A DNA stretch of 64,000 nucleotides, taken from positions 310,001-374,000 of the forward strand of contig NZ_JADYVX010000003.1 in assembly GCF_020194175.1 (NCBI RefSeq). The letters run 5' to 3'. The notes under the pieces were generated by a model. That model worked only from the letters and a program-made list of their open reading frames with translations. It was not told where the DNA came from and ran no database searches. This DNA comes from Bradyrhizobium sp. BRP22 (GTDB taxonomy: Bacteria; Pseudomonadota; Alphaproteobacteria; Rhizobiales; Xanthobacteraceae). The number at the start of each line of letters is the position of its first letter. Within the stretch, counting starts at the first letter, position 1. Both the position numbers and the translations under genes were made by a program. Of this stretch, positions 8,455 through 16,983 are shown in pieces.

Positions 8455-9423
8455 TTAACGTGATTTGGCCGAGCTTTGACGTGTGCCCGAGTCTTTGCCG
8501 CAACCCGTTCCCGAATGGACCAGTTCTGCCGGCGACACGCCCACAATCTCGGTAAATTCATTGATCATGTGTGCCTGGTCGGAGAATCCGAGCTTATAGG
8601 CGACGTCCCGCCAGGTTGCTCCCCGAGCTCGGGCCGCCATCGCGCTTTCGATGCGAGCAATTCGGGCGAACTGCTTGGTACCCATGCCGAACATCTTGTA
8701 AAAGTTGCGCAACAGTTGACGTTCGCTGATATCGATTCGGGCGGCGAGCTGGCAGACCCGCAACTGAGGATTCCGTCGCAGGAGAGCTGCGGCCCGGGAG
8801 GTGACCAGTTCAGCTTGGCGTATGCGCAGATTTGCATGAAAGAATTTCTCCACGCAGGCAAACCGCTCGGCGCTGGTCCTTGTATACGCTAGAATCTCCT
8901 CCAGCCGGGATATCCGGCTCGCAGGGAACAGCTCGTCGAGCCCGATCTGAGCATCGAGGAAATCCAGCATACGCTCACCGAGAAGGTTGGCGGCCGCCTC
9001 GGCCCTGAGGCGTATCACGATCACGCCGAGCGCTCCGCCTGGCTGCACGATGACGAGACCGCTTTGCAGCTTGGTCGCACAGTTACGGCGATCCGGTTGG
9101 CGAAAGGCCTGGGCTCCGAAACGCCGAGTCAAGGCCGGTGGCGTGCGATAGTTGATCACAAGAACCGGGCTGGTGCCCGGAATGATCTTAAGGGTGAGCG
9201 CTCGCGCCTGATCGGGACAAGGGATATCCCAATCCGCCATTTCGTCGACGAGATGTGCCAGCAGGGAAGATTTACCAAGTACCGGACCAGCATACTGAGC
9301 CGGGTGCATCATGGTCCGCACGCCATGTTGGTTGAGATGCACGTGGTTCTCGGTCGTCAACCGTTGCCGCATCGGCGGTGACAAGGGCGAGCTTTCCTTC
9401 GGCGAGTTCCTCGAACTAGACAT
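8455..9423 (-). CDS. AraC family transcriptional regulator
   Basis: A 322-residue protein with a C-terminal AraC DNA-binding domain (about 215-305): RVCQLAARIDISERQLLRNF and TWRDVAYKLGFSDQAHMINE. The N-terminal region resembles the DUF6597-type AraC sensor domain. The ATG at 9423 follows GGGAAGGAAGG; in-frame Met codons near residues 18 and 38 are alternatives. It is 72 bp downstream of the esterase gene on the same strand, so it may be co-transcribed with it. Effector unknown. Confidence 0.82.
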   Translation of the reverse strand: MSSSRNSPKESSPLSPPMRQRLTTENHVHLNQHGVRTMMHPAQYAGPVLGKSSLLAHLVDEMADWDIPCPDQARALTLKIIPGTSPVLVINYRTPPALTRRFGAQAFRQPDRRNCATKLQSGLVIVQPGGALGVIVIRLRAEAAANLLGERMLDFLDAQIGLDELFPASRISRLEEILAYTRTSAERFACVEKFFHANLRIRQAELVTSRAAALLRRNPQLRVCQLAARIDISERQLLRNFYKMFGMGTKQFARIARIESAMAARARGATWRDVAYKLGFSDQAHMINEFTEIVGVSPAELVHSGTGCGKDSGTRQSSAKSR

Positions 9424-9495
9424 CCTTCCTTCCCTACCTCTGTCAGAATTCTTTCACTTCTGCGGCCACCGCCGCTGCCGCCTCGGCGCGATGGT

Positions 9496-10791
9496 TTATT
9501 GTCGGAGCAGAAGCTTCAGGTCGACGGCCTTGGCCATGACCAGATACCCAGCATCGTTGGGATGCACGTGATCCCCGCAATCATACGCCGGCGCCAGATG
9601 GCCGGGCTTTGCCGGATCCTCCAGGATCTTGCCGAAGTCGATCACGCCGTCGGCGGCGTTGCCGGTTCTGACCCAGGCATTCACGGCCTCCGCGATCTTC
9701 GCCTTCTCGGGTGTGCAGTACTTTGAAAAGCGCGTGCCGGCAAAAGCGTTGGCGGCTGGCGTCAGGGTCGACAACACCACGCGGATGCCGGCCGCGTGGG
9801 CGCGCTCGATGATCTGCTTGAGGCCGGCAATGACGTCGTCGGCTGTCGGCTCCGGATCGTTCGGTATGGTGGCGCCCGGCAAGCCAATGTCGTTGCCGCC
9901 CAGCATCAGGACGACGGTCGATACCCGGGCATGGCTCAACACGGACATATTGAACCGCGCGAGGCCACTGGTCCCGAAGCCACCGGCCAGCACGCGATTG
10001 CCGTAAAATGCCTCATTCACAACCGCGATATCGGGATGGCCCTCCGCCTGCAGATGGCTGGCGAGTTCATCCGTCCAGCGATGGTTGCTGTCGGGAGTAG
10101 AGCAGAACCCGTCGGTGATGGAATCACCAAGGACCACAATGGCGCTGGAATCGGGCTTGGCGGTCGTCAGGATGCGGCTGAGCAGCAGACGCGATTTGGT
10201 GGTGCTTTCGGGCTTGAAGTCGGCAGCCTTCGTCATGTCACCCGAGCCCGATATGTAGCCGGTCTGCATGGCCTCCCAGTGAACCGAGGCGAGTTTGGTA
10301 GGGTTGGGCAGATAGAAGCTGACGACCACACTCGACAGCGGCTTAACCGGTAAGTCGACCGGGTCACTGATCAGCGGTGCGCCCGGCGGTATCACGGCGT
10401 CGATGTGACCGCTGAAGGTCACGGGCTTGATCGTCGCCGGATCGACGGCGCTGCCGCCGGCCGGCAGAGCAACTGTCGCCGCGCCGATGGTGATGGGACG
10501 GACGCCGAACTCGTTCGAGATCACGATCCGCAGTTTCTCGCCGCCTACGCTGATGCGCGCGGTCTGCCGCACCGTCCTGTTGCTCAGCACCTCCGGCACG
10601 CCAAAGGGCACCGGCAATTCGTCCGCCCAGCGCGGTCCAGGGGTTGCGGCCCATGTCGTGATCCAGGGCTCGGCAGGCTGGGCGCCGGCACAAGTCACAG
10701 CGACCACGAGCGCCGGCAGAGTCGCGGCCAGCCGCGCCCGGCGCGATGCGCCCAATCGACGTAGGAACATCGCAAGTTTGTTGGAATGCAT
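9496..10791 (-). CDS. Exported SGNH/GDSL-type esterase
   Basis: About 431 residues starting at MHSNKLAMFLRR, with a signal peptide (ARLAATLPALVVAVTCAGA) and predicted cleavage after AGAQPA. SGNH blocks are in order: VVLGDSITDGF (nucleophile Ser), the Gly in FYGNRVLAGG, LMLGGNDIG (Asn) and DHVHPNDAGY (Asp and His). An N-terminal beta-rich region precedes the hydrolase domain, as in GDSL enzymes that act on carbohydrate esters. Periplasmic or secreted ester hydrolysis is expected. The frame is open further upstream, but the signal peptide fixes the start near 10791. Confidence 0.87.
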   Translation of the reverse strand: MHSNKLAMFLRRLGASRRARLAATLPALVVAVTCAGAQPAEPWITTWAATPGPRWADELPVPFGVPEVLSNRTVRQTARISVGGEKLRIVISNEFGVRPITIGAATVALPAGGSAVDPATIKPVTFSGHIDAVIPPGAPLISDPVDLPVKPLSSVVVSFYLPNPTKLASVHWEAMQTGYISGSGDMTKAADFKPESTTKSRLLLSRILTTAKPDSSAIVVLGDSITDGFCSTPDSNHRWTDELASHLQAEGHPDIAVVNEAFYGNRVLAGGFGTSGLARFNMSVLSHARVSTVVLMLGGNDIGLPGATIPNDPEPTADDVIAGLKQIIERAHAAGIRVVLSTLTPAANAFAGTRFSKYCTPEKAKIAEAVNAWVRTGNAADGVIDFGKILEDPAKPGHLAPAYDCGDHVHPNDAGYLVMAKAVDLKLLLRQ

Positions 10792-11284
10792 CTTCTGCGA
10801 ATCCGTGACGGTTGTCGCGGCAAGGATGCATTCCGCGTTTTTCGGCTGTATTTCAAAAGCGCGCGGCACCGCTACAACAGTAACGATCGCTTCCTTGATG
10901 CCGCAATGCGGTCTCTCGCAAGATGCCGGGATGGTGCCCGAGTGGAGGATCAGCGCGACAGCTTTCACTCGCCCTGAAAGGTCGGGCAATGGGCGAGGCG
11001 CATCTTCAGGAGTTGCCGCGAGCCTCGCTTGATTGGCGCGGACTAAATCGACAAATTCCTCCCCTTATGCGACGTCTATCTCGGTTTGCATTTGCCGGGC
11101 GCGCAAGACGCCGCCTCCGATGCTGTCTCGGTCACGCGACGGTTACCACGTCGTGGGGTGCGAGTCCGATTTCTGCAATACGCCGCCATCTCCGGTCGTT
11201 ATCCTTTGCTGCGATTGTCGATGCTGGCGAAACGGCCGACACTAAATCATCTGTCAACAGTTCAACATCGCTGAGCGCACGTAC
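10792..11284. repeat. Intergenic region containing a duplicated leader
   Basis: No gene is seen. The part at about 11152-11250 is recognisably related to 4284-4375: GAGTCCGATTTCTGCAATAC here against AAGTCCGATTCTTGCAATCC there, then CCGCCATCTCCGGTCG against CCGGCCTCTCCTGTCG. Both blocks sit upstream of the two paralogous flavoprotein genes, so the duplication carried its upstream control region with it. Confidence 0.6.
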
Positions 11285-12538
11285 GTGCAGACGAGTGAAC
11301 AGAAACAATTGGCCATGCAGAGCACCAACAATGAGGCGGCGGATCGTATTCTCTCGGAGCTCGATAGTCTGGCTCCGATAATCGCAGCGCAAGCTGCCGA
11401 AGCTGAAGAGGCGCGGCGCATTCCGGCCGATATGATTCAGATGCTCAAGTCGGTCGGAGTCTTCCGGATGACGGCGCCCCAAATTCATGGCGGCCTGGAA
11501 TTTGATTTGCCTGCAGTCGCACGTATCCTCCAGAAGCTCTTCAAGATAGACGGCTCGACAGCGTGGGTCGTCACCATCACCAACGCAACAGCCCTGTTGC
11601 TGCCACTCCTGCCGCGCGAGACCTACGAGGAAACCTATCGAAATGGTCCTGATCGCCTTTGCGCGGGGGGAGGACAGCCCGCCGGAACAGCCGTCGCCGA
11701 GGCCGGCGGTTTGCGGGTGAATGGCAGATGGCCATTTGCGAGCGGGTGTGAGGACGCTGACTGGATCGCAGCAGTATGCGTGCTGACCCAAGACGGGACG
11801 CCCGCTGCGGGGCCGGCCGAGGGAGTTCCGGCGATACGCGGTGTGTGCTTGCCCGCTCGCTACTGGCAGATCGAGGATACCTGGCGAGCGCCCGGACTCC
11901 GGGCGACCGGCAGCCACCACATCGTGCTCAAAGATGTTTTCGTGCCGTCAGAAAATGTCTTCGACATGGCCTCGGCTCGACCTTGTCTCCCGGGACCGCT
12001 CTACAACGCTCCACCAATGCAGATTGCGACCCTGCTGCATGGGCCGGTTGCGTTGGGAATGGCTGAGGGTGCGCTCGACGACATCGTCGCCATGGCGCTG
12101 AGCGGCAGGAAACAGCAGCGCGCGGCTGTATCGATGCGAGATTCCGAGATCTTCCACTACGAACTCGGCCGTGCTCAGGCCGAGTTCCGCGCCGCTCAGG
12201 TGCTGTGCGACGCACAAATCGCCAGCCATTGGCGCCACGCTGTTGCTGGCACGCTCAGCGGCGATGCGCTACTCGCCGAAGCGACTCAATCGATGATATG
12301 GATGACCGAAGCGTGTCTTCGGGTAGTTCAGAGCTGTTTCGCGCTGGCAGGCGGAGCGGCTGTCTCCAATTCATCGCCGCTGCAGCGACGACTGCGCGAC
12401 ATGCAAACTGCCGCACAGCACGCGGGAGTGCACGCTCGCCACTACGCTCACGCGGGAAAGCTACTGCTTTCGCGGGGAAACGACGGGTTGCAACAGGCAG
12501 GCAGCAGCCCAGGCGACGGGCTGCACGCAAAGTCGTAG
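11285..12538 (+). CDS. Acyl-CoA dehydrogenase-fold flavoprotein (monooxygenase-like), copy 2
   Basis: A 417-residue close paralogue of the protein at 4391, nearly collinear from residue 1, with the same GTG start and MQTSEQ N-terminus and identical blocks such as VNGRWPFASGCEDADW and AAVSMRDSEIFHYELGRAQA. It has about 20 extra C-terminal residues that look like read-through into formerly non-coding sequence. The intact GST follows 111 bp downstream. The role is probably the same FAD- or FMN-dependent oxidation as copy 1; two diverged copies could have different substrate ranges. No reductase partner is adjacent to either copy. Confidence 0.8.
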   Translation: MQTSEQKQLAMQSTNNEAADRILSELDSLAPIIAAQAAEAEEARRIPADMIQMLKSVGVFRMTAPQIHGGLEFDLPAVARILQKLFKIDGSTAWVVTITNATALLLPLLPRETYEETYRNGPDRLCAGGGQPAGTAVAEAGGLRVNGRWPFASGCEDADWIAAVCVLTQDGTPAAGPAEGVPAIRGVCLPARYWQIEDTWRAPGLRATGSHHIVLKDVFVPSENVFDMASARPCLPGPLYNAPPMQIATLLHGPVALGMAEGALDDIVAMALSGRKQQRAAVSMRDSEIFHYELGRAQAEFRAAQVLCDAQIASHWRHAVAGTLSGDALLAEATQSMIWMTEACLRVVQSCFALAGGAAVSNSSPLQRRLRDMQTAAQHAGVHARHYAHAGKLLLSRGNDGLQQAGSSPGDGLHAKS

Positions 12539-12649
12539 TTTTTGACATGCATGCGCAATCGTCTGTCACAGCACAACTAGGCAGGCTCATAAAATGCACG
12601 TTCTTCGGAACGTCTTGAGCCGTGAGTTTCGCCCGCGAAAGGAGGCATA

Positions 12650-13264
12650 GTGTCCGACTTGATCTTCTATACAAACCCAGTGTCCCGCGGACGTGTCGCC
12701 CGCTGGATGCTTGAAGAAATAGGGCATCCTTATGAAACCGTAGTCCTCACCTTCGAAGAGATGGAGAGGCCTGGATATCGTATGATCAACCCGATCGGCA
12801 AGGTGCCGGCCCTGACGCACGAGGGTAAACTCATTACAGAAACGGCTGCGATTTGCGCATATCTCGCCGACGCATGTCCCGAAGCTGGCCTCGCACCGAA
12901 AGTGCGCGAGCGTGCCAATTATTACCGTTGGCTGTTCTTCATGGCTGGACCTGGAGAGGCCGCAGTGGTTGACAAGTTGATGGGCGTTGCACCGAGCGCC
13001 GAGCAGCGTCGATTTGTAGGATATGGTAACTTCGATGCAATGATGATGATGTTGGAGGTCGCAACCACGAAACACCCCTATATTGCCGGCGACCGATTTA
13101 CGGCCGCGGACGTCTACTTTGGTGGGCAGCTGATATTTGGTACGGAGCACGGTTCCATGCCCGAACGACCGAGCTTCGCGGCATATAAAGAGCGACTCGT
13201 AGCCCGGCCCGCTTATCTGCGAGCCAAGTCAATCGACGACGCTTTGGCGGTAGACGGCAGATAA
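12650..13264 (+). CDS. Glutathione S-transferase
   Basis: A 204-residue GST. The thioredoxin-fold N-domain begins DLIFYTNPVSRGRVARWMLE, contains the cis-Pro motif GKVPALTHEG and the glutathione gamma-Glu contact ITETAAICAYLAD; the helical C-domain has IAGDRFTAADVYFG (N-capping box). GTG start has an excellent site, AAAGGAGGCATA. It likely conjugates or isomerises an electrophile produced by the neighbouring oxidase. A decayed sibling sits at 6845-7076. Confidence 0.9.
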   Translation: MSDLIFYTNPVSRGRVARWMLEEIGHPYETVVLTFEEMERPGYRMINPIGKVPALTHEGKLITETAAICAYLADACPEAGLAPKVRERANYYRWLFFMAGPGEAAVVDKLMGVAPSAEQRRFVGYGNFDAMMMMLEVATTKHPYIAGDRFTAADVYFGGQLIFGTEHGSMPERPSFAAYKERLVARPAYLRAKSIDDALAVDGR

Positions 13265-13280
13265 AGTGACGAAACATAAG

Positions 13281-13305
13281 AAGTGTCCACGAACGTGGGA
13301 CACTT
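13281..13305 (+). terminator. Stem-loop after the GST gene
   Basis: AAGTGTCCACG pairs with CGTGGGACACTT (one bulged base), 17 bp after the GST stop. There is no U-tract, so it is either a weak terminator or an mRNA end-stabilising hairpin. Confidence 0.4.
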
Positions 13306-13406
13306 AGGATATCATCGGCACGGCGAACGACCATGCTGGTATAGCCTTGTGCCCCTCATGCGCGTGAGGCATACCGGATCAATGACGCCGCGGGGAAATA
13401 ATAGCT

Positions 13407-14165
13407 TTGTCGGAGCAGTTTTTGCCGGGCGCCGATGCAGGCCTGATCACGCGGGGCGAAGGCAATATCCAGATCTATTCGAAGGGAAGCATCCTGCTCG
13501 GCCTGTCGCGCATCATGACCACCTTTGGCGGCAACATCCTTGCCTGGTCTGCCGAAGGAGACATCAACGCTGGCCGTGGCTCGAAGACCACGGTGGTGTT
13601 CACGCCGCCACGCCTCGTCTATGACAATTACGGCAACATCAGTGTTGCGCCGACTGTCCCCTCGACCGGCGCCGGCATCGCGACACTGAACCCGATTCCC
13701 GCAGTACCACCCGGCGACATCGACCTGATCGCGCCGCTTGGCACCATCGATGCGGGCGAAGCAGGCATCCGCGTCTCCGGCAATGTCAATCTCGCGGCAC
13801 TGCAGATCCTCAACGCCGCCAATATCCAGGCGCAAGGCAATGTCACCGGCGTTCCCACGGCGCAGGCGCCGCCGGTTGCGGCGCTATCCACCAGCAACAA
13901 CCTGACGGCAGCGACGCAGCAGGTTCAGCCGGCCGCGCCCAGCACCAGCGATCGTCCGTCGATCATCATCGTCGAGTTCCTGGGCTATGGCGGCGGGGAC
14001 AAATCGACGCCTGACAATACCGACCAGCGCAACACGCACGAGCGACGGAGCGAGAATCAGGGGCACTTCGATCCGAACAGCATGTTCCAGATCGTTGGTA
14101 GTGGCGAACTCACGGACGAGCAGAGAAAACTGCTGACGGGGGAAAGGATGGAAGCCGCTCATTAG
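13407..14165 (+). pseudogene. 3' remnant of a filamentous haemagglutinin family gene
   Basis: An open frame of about 252 residues beginning at a TTG without a credible ribosome binding site. The content matches the extreme C-terminus of very large FHA/adhesin proteins with the DUF3739-type tail: GAGIATLNPIPAVPPGDIDL, APLGTIDAGEAGIRVSGNVN and ALQILNAANIQAQGNVTGVP. The parent proteins are thousands of residues long with a secretion signal and repeats, all missing here. It is therefore a truncated fragment left by a deletion or insertion boundary. Confidence 0.68.
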
Positions 14166-14379
14166 TCGGCCGCCCTGCCGTTGCTTGGGCCTTGTTCGCG
14201 CTCAAACCGTTGGTCGGGGCCCTGGCTAGGCTGTTGTTAGACCACCTGAAGTGAAGAGACGATCGCGGAGAGGTCTTCAAAGTTGTGCTGGGTGGAGCGT
14301 TCCGGGTTCTCCACCCAATTTGCCCACGCGTGGCTTCAGCGTTGGCTTGTCCTCGCGCCGAATCGTTGCAAGAAACCCG

Positions 14380-14637
14380 CTCTTGCGCCTTGCTGGCGAC
14401 GCGCAGCGACGACGCCGGCCATATCACCATATGGTATCTCATCGCTTCGAATTCGTTCGCAGTGTCTTCGGGAACGCGCCGCGCAAACTCTTGCAGCATC
14501 TCGCGAGAGGTCAATGCCTTCGCTAAGATCACGTCCGCTCCCGCTTCAAGATAAAGTTTCGCGCGAGCGGCCGCGCCATCGATCCTTCGAATGCCGCAGC
14601 GTCGGTCTCGCGACGAGATACATATGCCGCCTGTCAC
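14380..14637 (-). pseudogene. Methylisocitrate-lyase/PEP-mutase family fragment
   Basis: On the minus strand two blocks of this family are readable: ARAKLYLEAGADVILAKALT with SREMLQEFARRVP, then FEAMRYHMVIWPASSLRVAS followed by KAQE. The barrel sequence normally between them is deleted. The upstream ARTDA-type motif survives only in another frame (ETDAAAFEG), showing a frameshift near 14580. The start, N-terminal half and C-terminus are absent. Functional members cleave 2-methylisocitrate or decarboxylate oxaloacetate; this copy cannot. Confidence 0.7.
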
Positions 14638-15126
14638 GATTTGAACCTGCTAAGTCTTGGCCCGACCTGAGCGAAAGTTGCACGCCGCTTCGCGACTGAG
14701 TTGCCAAAGGCGCGCTCCCGTTCGATTTAGCGCGCCATCATTCGCTCTCCGCAAATGTTGGGGGCGGGGCCTTTCAGGATCCTCATTGCGCGAGTAAAAC
14801 CTGTAGCTCAGTTTCTTGCGTGCCGCATCAAGCTGATGATTGAAGAAAGTAGCGCAAGTTAGCCGAGTGTGGGAAAAGGCGGTAGCGCTCCTCGCTACGC
14901 CACGACACGGCTTTCTCGGCGCAAACTACGATTTGCTCCGACTTCGCCGATAGAGCGGATATATATCCAACTCCTGGCAGGCGACCTTGTGGACCAGGTA
15001 CGACGTGTTACCTACGTCTCGGGCCCCATGATTCCTGCGCCAAACTGATTTCTAGGATTTCGTACACCCGCCGGTGGCCCTCCCGCAGAATCTCGTCAGC
15101 TGATCCATACCTTCTCAATTTACGAC
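14638..15126. other. Intergenic debris upstream of the Rieske operon
   Basis: No intact gene. A hairpin-forming stretch lies at about 14878-14901 (GGCGGTAGCG against CGCTACGCC). A minus-strand stretch at 15012-15115 reads SADEILREGHRRVYEILE, which looks like the tail of a dead gene I cannot name. Its frame overlaps the Rieske promoter, so it is not called. Confidence 0.35.
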
Positions 15127-15154
15127 TTGACGCCGGATACCCTCCAGTTATTAA
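15127..15154 (+). promoter_or_regulatory. Candidate sigma-70-type promoter of the Rieske operon
   Basis: TTGACG (15127-15132), a 16-bp spacer, then TATTAA (15149-15154). The TetR-type palindrome begins at 15155, so a bound repressor would cover the transcription start. Confidence 0.42.
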
Positions 15155-15174
15155 TAGTCCGAACGATCGGACTA
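15155..15174. promoter_or_regulatory. TetR operator, site 1
   Basis: TAGTCCGAACGATCGGACTA: perfect 8-bp arms around ACGA, ending 16 bp before the Rieske ATG. Two near copies (17 of 20 identical each) occur at 20164 and 21640, all at regulated ends of this locus, which encodes one TetR protein. Confidence 0.75.
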
Positions 15175-15190
15175 AGAAAACGGGAAGCCC

Positions 15191-16444
15191 ATGCCGCCTG
15201 CGTCGAGTTGCCATTCTCACGCGCTGATTGAGCCGACACGGGTTCACAGCCGCCTCTACTACGATCAAGCCATTTTCGAGGAGGAGCTTGAGCGCATCTG
15301 GTATCGGAGCTGGGTCTATGTCGGACATGTCAGCGAGGTGCCGAATCGGAACGACTATGTCATCAAGTCAATCGGGCCGATGCCGGTGCTCCTGGTCCAT
15401 GATCGGACCGGGCAGATCACACTGCTGCTGAACAAGTGTCCGCATCGCGGTAATCAGCTCTGCGCGTATCGCGAGGGCAATCGCAGCACCTTCACGTGCC
15501 CTTATCACGCCTGGACCTTCAGCAACACCGGCGAATTGGCGGGATTCGCCTATGCGGACGGTTACGAGGGCGTCGACAAGAGCAAGTTTTCGCTTGGCCG
15601 GGTCCCGCGCGTCGGCATCTATCGCGGCTTCGTGTTCGGCTCGCTCGCAACCGACGGACCCTCGCTGGACGAATATCTGGGCGGCGCCAAGGCTTCCATT
15701 GACCAGCTTCTCGATAACTCACCCGAAGGCGAGCTGGAGCTGACGGCCGGATTTCTGCAGCATCGCACCAAGGCGAATTGGAAATTCATGCTGGAGAACG
15801 AGACCGACGGGTATCATCCGGGCTTCGTCCACAGCTCCGTCTTTCAGGTCACCGACAGCGCCATCGGCAAGCTCTATGGACCGCAATCGACCGCGTTGAC
15901 CCGCGATTTCGGCAACGGCCACACCGAGTTCGATCTCAGGCCCGAATGGCGCCGCCTCGGCGAGCCGCTTGCCTGGTTCGGAACGACTGCAGAGCGCTTG
16001 CCTGATTATGTGAAAGCGATGGAGACGAGTTACGGCGCCGAGCGCGCCCGGCAGATCATGATCGACGGTTCGCCGCATATCATGATTTTCCCAAACCTGT
16101 TCATTGCCGAGATCCAGATGTTCGTGCTGCAGCCGCTTGCGGTCAATGAGACGATTCAGCACGTAACCGCCCTGCAGTTCAAGGGCGCGCCGGACTTCAA
16201 CCGTCGCTTGCGGCAGCAGACGATGGGCTCGGTCGGGCCGGCCGGCTTTCTGCTCGCCGATGACACCGAGATGTATGAGCGCAACCATCGTGGTGCGATG
16301 ATCAGCGATCCGGAGTGGCTCACCCTCAGCCGCGGCCTGCATCGCGAACGTCATGACGAGAACGGATACCTCGTCGGTCATTCGACCGACGAGGTGCCGC
16401 AGCGAGGCATCTGGCGACACTACGCCAGTCTGATGGCGGCGTGA
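15191..16444 (+). CDS. Rieske aromatic-ring-hydroxylating dioxygenase, alpha subunit
   Basis: A 417-residue oxygenase subunit. The Rieske [2Fe-2S] ligands are Cys83, His85 (CPHRGNQ), Cys103 and His106 (CPYHAW). The catalytic mononuclear iron motif is ENETDGYHPGFVH with His209 and His214 and the bridging Asp206. Length and layout fit the alpha subunits of benzoate/anthranilate/salicylate-type dioxygenases. The beta subunit follows at once. No ferredoxin or ferredoxin reductase gene is in the operon, so electrons must come from elsewhere. The palindrome 16 bp upstream predicts repression by the TetR protein at 19546. Confidence 0.92.
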   Translation: MPPASSCHSHALIEPTRVHSRLYYDQAIFEEELERIWYRSWVYVGHVSEVPNRNDYVIKSIGPMPVLLVHDRTGQITLLLNKCPHRGNQLCAYREGNRSTFTCPYHAWTFSNTGELAGFAYADGYEGVDKSKFSLGRVPRVGIYRGFVFGSLATDGPSLDEYLGGAKASIDQLLDNSPEGELELTAGFLQHRTKANWKFMLENETDGYHPGFVHSSVFQVTDSAIGKLYGPQSTALTRDFGNGHTEFDLRPEWRRLGEPLAWFGTTAERLPDYVKAMETSYGAERARQIMIDGSPHIMIFPNLFIAEIQMFVLQPLAVNETIQHVTALQFKGAPDFNRRLRQQTMGSVGPAGFLLADDTEMYERNHRGAMISDPEWLTLSRGLHRERHDENGYLVGHSTDEVPQRGIWRHYASLMAA

Positions 16445-16452
16445 GGCTCTTG

Positions 16453-16971
16453 ATGGACCAGCAGGTGATCTTGACGGCTGCAAAGCCGAGCGGAAGTGGG
16501 ACGACTAACTTGCTCGAGCGGGTCGAGCAATTCCTGTTCATGGAAGCGCGACTGCAGGATACCCATGCCTATGACGAGTGGGAAGCGCTGTGGACGGATG
16601 ATGCGATCTACTGGGTGCCGGCGAACGGCGCGACTAATCCCGACACGCAGATGTCGATCATCTACGACAATCGCTCGCGCATCCGCGTGCGGATCAACCA
16701 GCTCAAGACGGGCCGACACCATACGCAGACGCCGCGATCGGAACTCGCCCGCATCGTGTCCAATGTCGAGTTGATCAGGCAGGCCAGCAACGAGGTTGAC
16801 GCCCGTGCCAATGTCCTTATTTTCGAGGATAGCCTGCGCGGCGAGACCTTGTGGGCGGCACGCAACGAATATCGCCTGCGTATGACCGAGGATGGCTTCA
16901 AGCTGGTCCGCAAGAAGGTCTCGCTGGTCAACAATCACAAGCCGATCTTCACGCTCTCTTTCCTCGTCTGA
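16453..16971 (+). CDS. Ring-hydroxylating dioxygenase, beta subunit
   Basis: A 172-residue NTF2-fold small subunit. Recognised by VEQFLFMEARLQDTHAYDEW near the N-terminus, DDAIYWVPANG, and the C-terminal KLVRKKVSLVNNHKPIFTLS. It supports the alpha3beta3 oxygenase structurally and has no metal ligands. ATG at 16453 has TGAGG upstream; a GTG at 16441 overlapping the alpha stop is an alternative. Translational coupling with the alpha subunit is likely. Confidence 0.9.
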   Translation: MDQQVILTAAKPSGSGTTNLLERVEQFLFMEARLQDTHAYDEWEALWTDDAIYWVPANGATNPDTQMSIIYDNRSRIRVRINQLKTGRHHTQTPRSELARIVSNVELIRQASNEVDARANVLIFEDSLRGETLWAARNEYRLRMTEDGFKLVRKKVSLVNNHKPIFTLSFLV

Positions 16972-16983
16972 GGTTGATTGTCC

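Noticed and set aside
15008..15328. Minus-strand frame across the Rieske promoter
   Set aside because: Overlaps the Rieske start and operator; only a short stretch looks protein-like.
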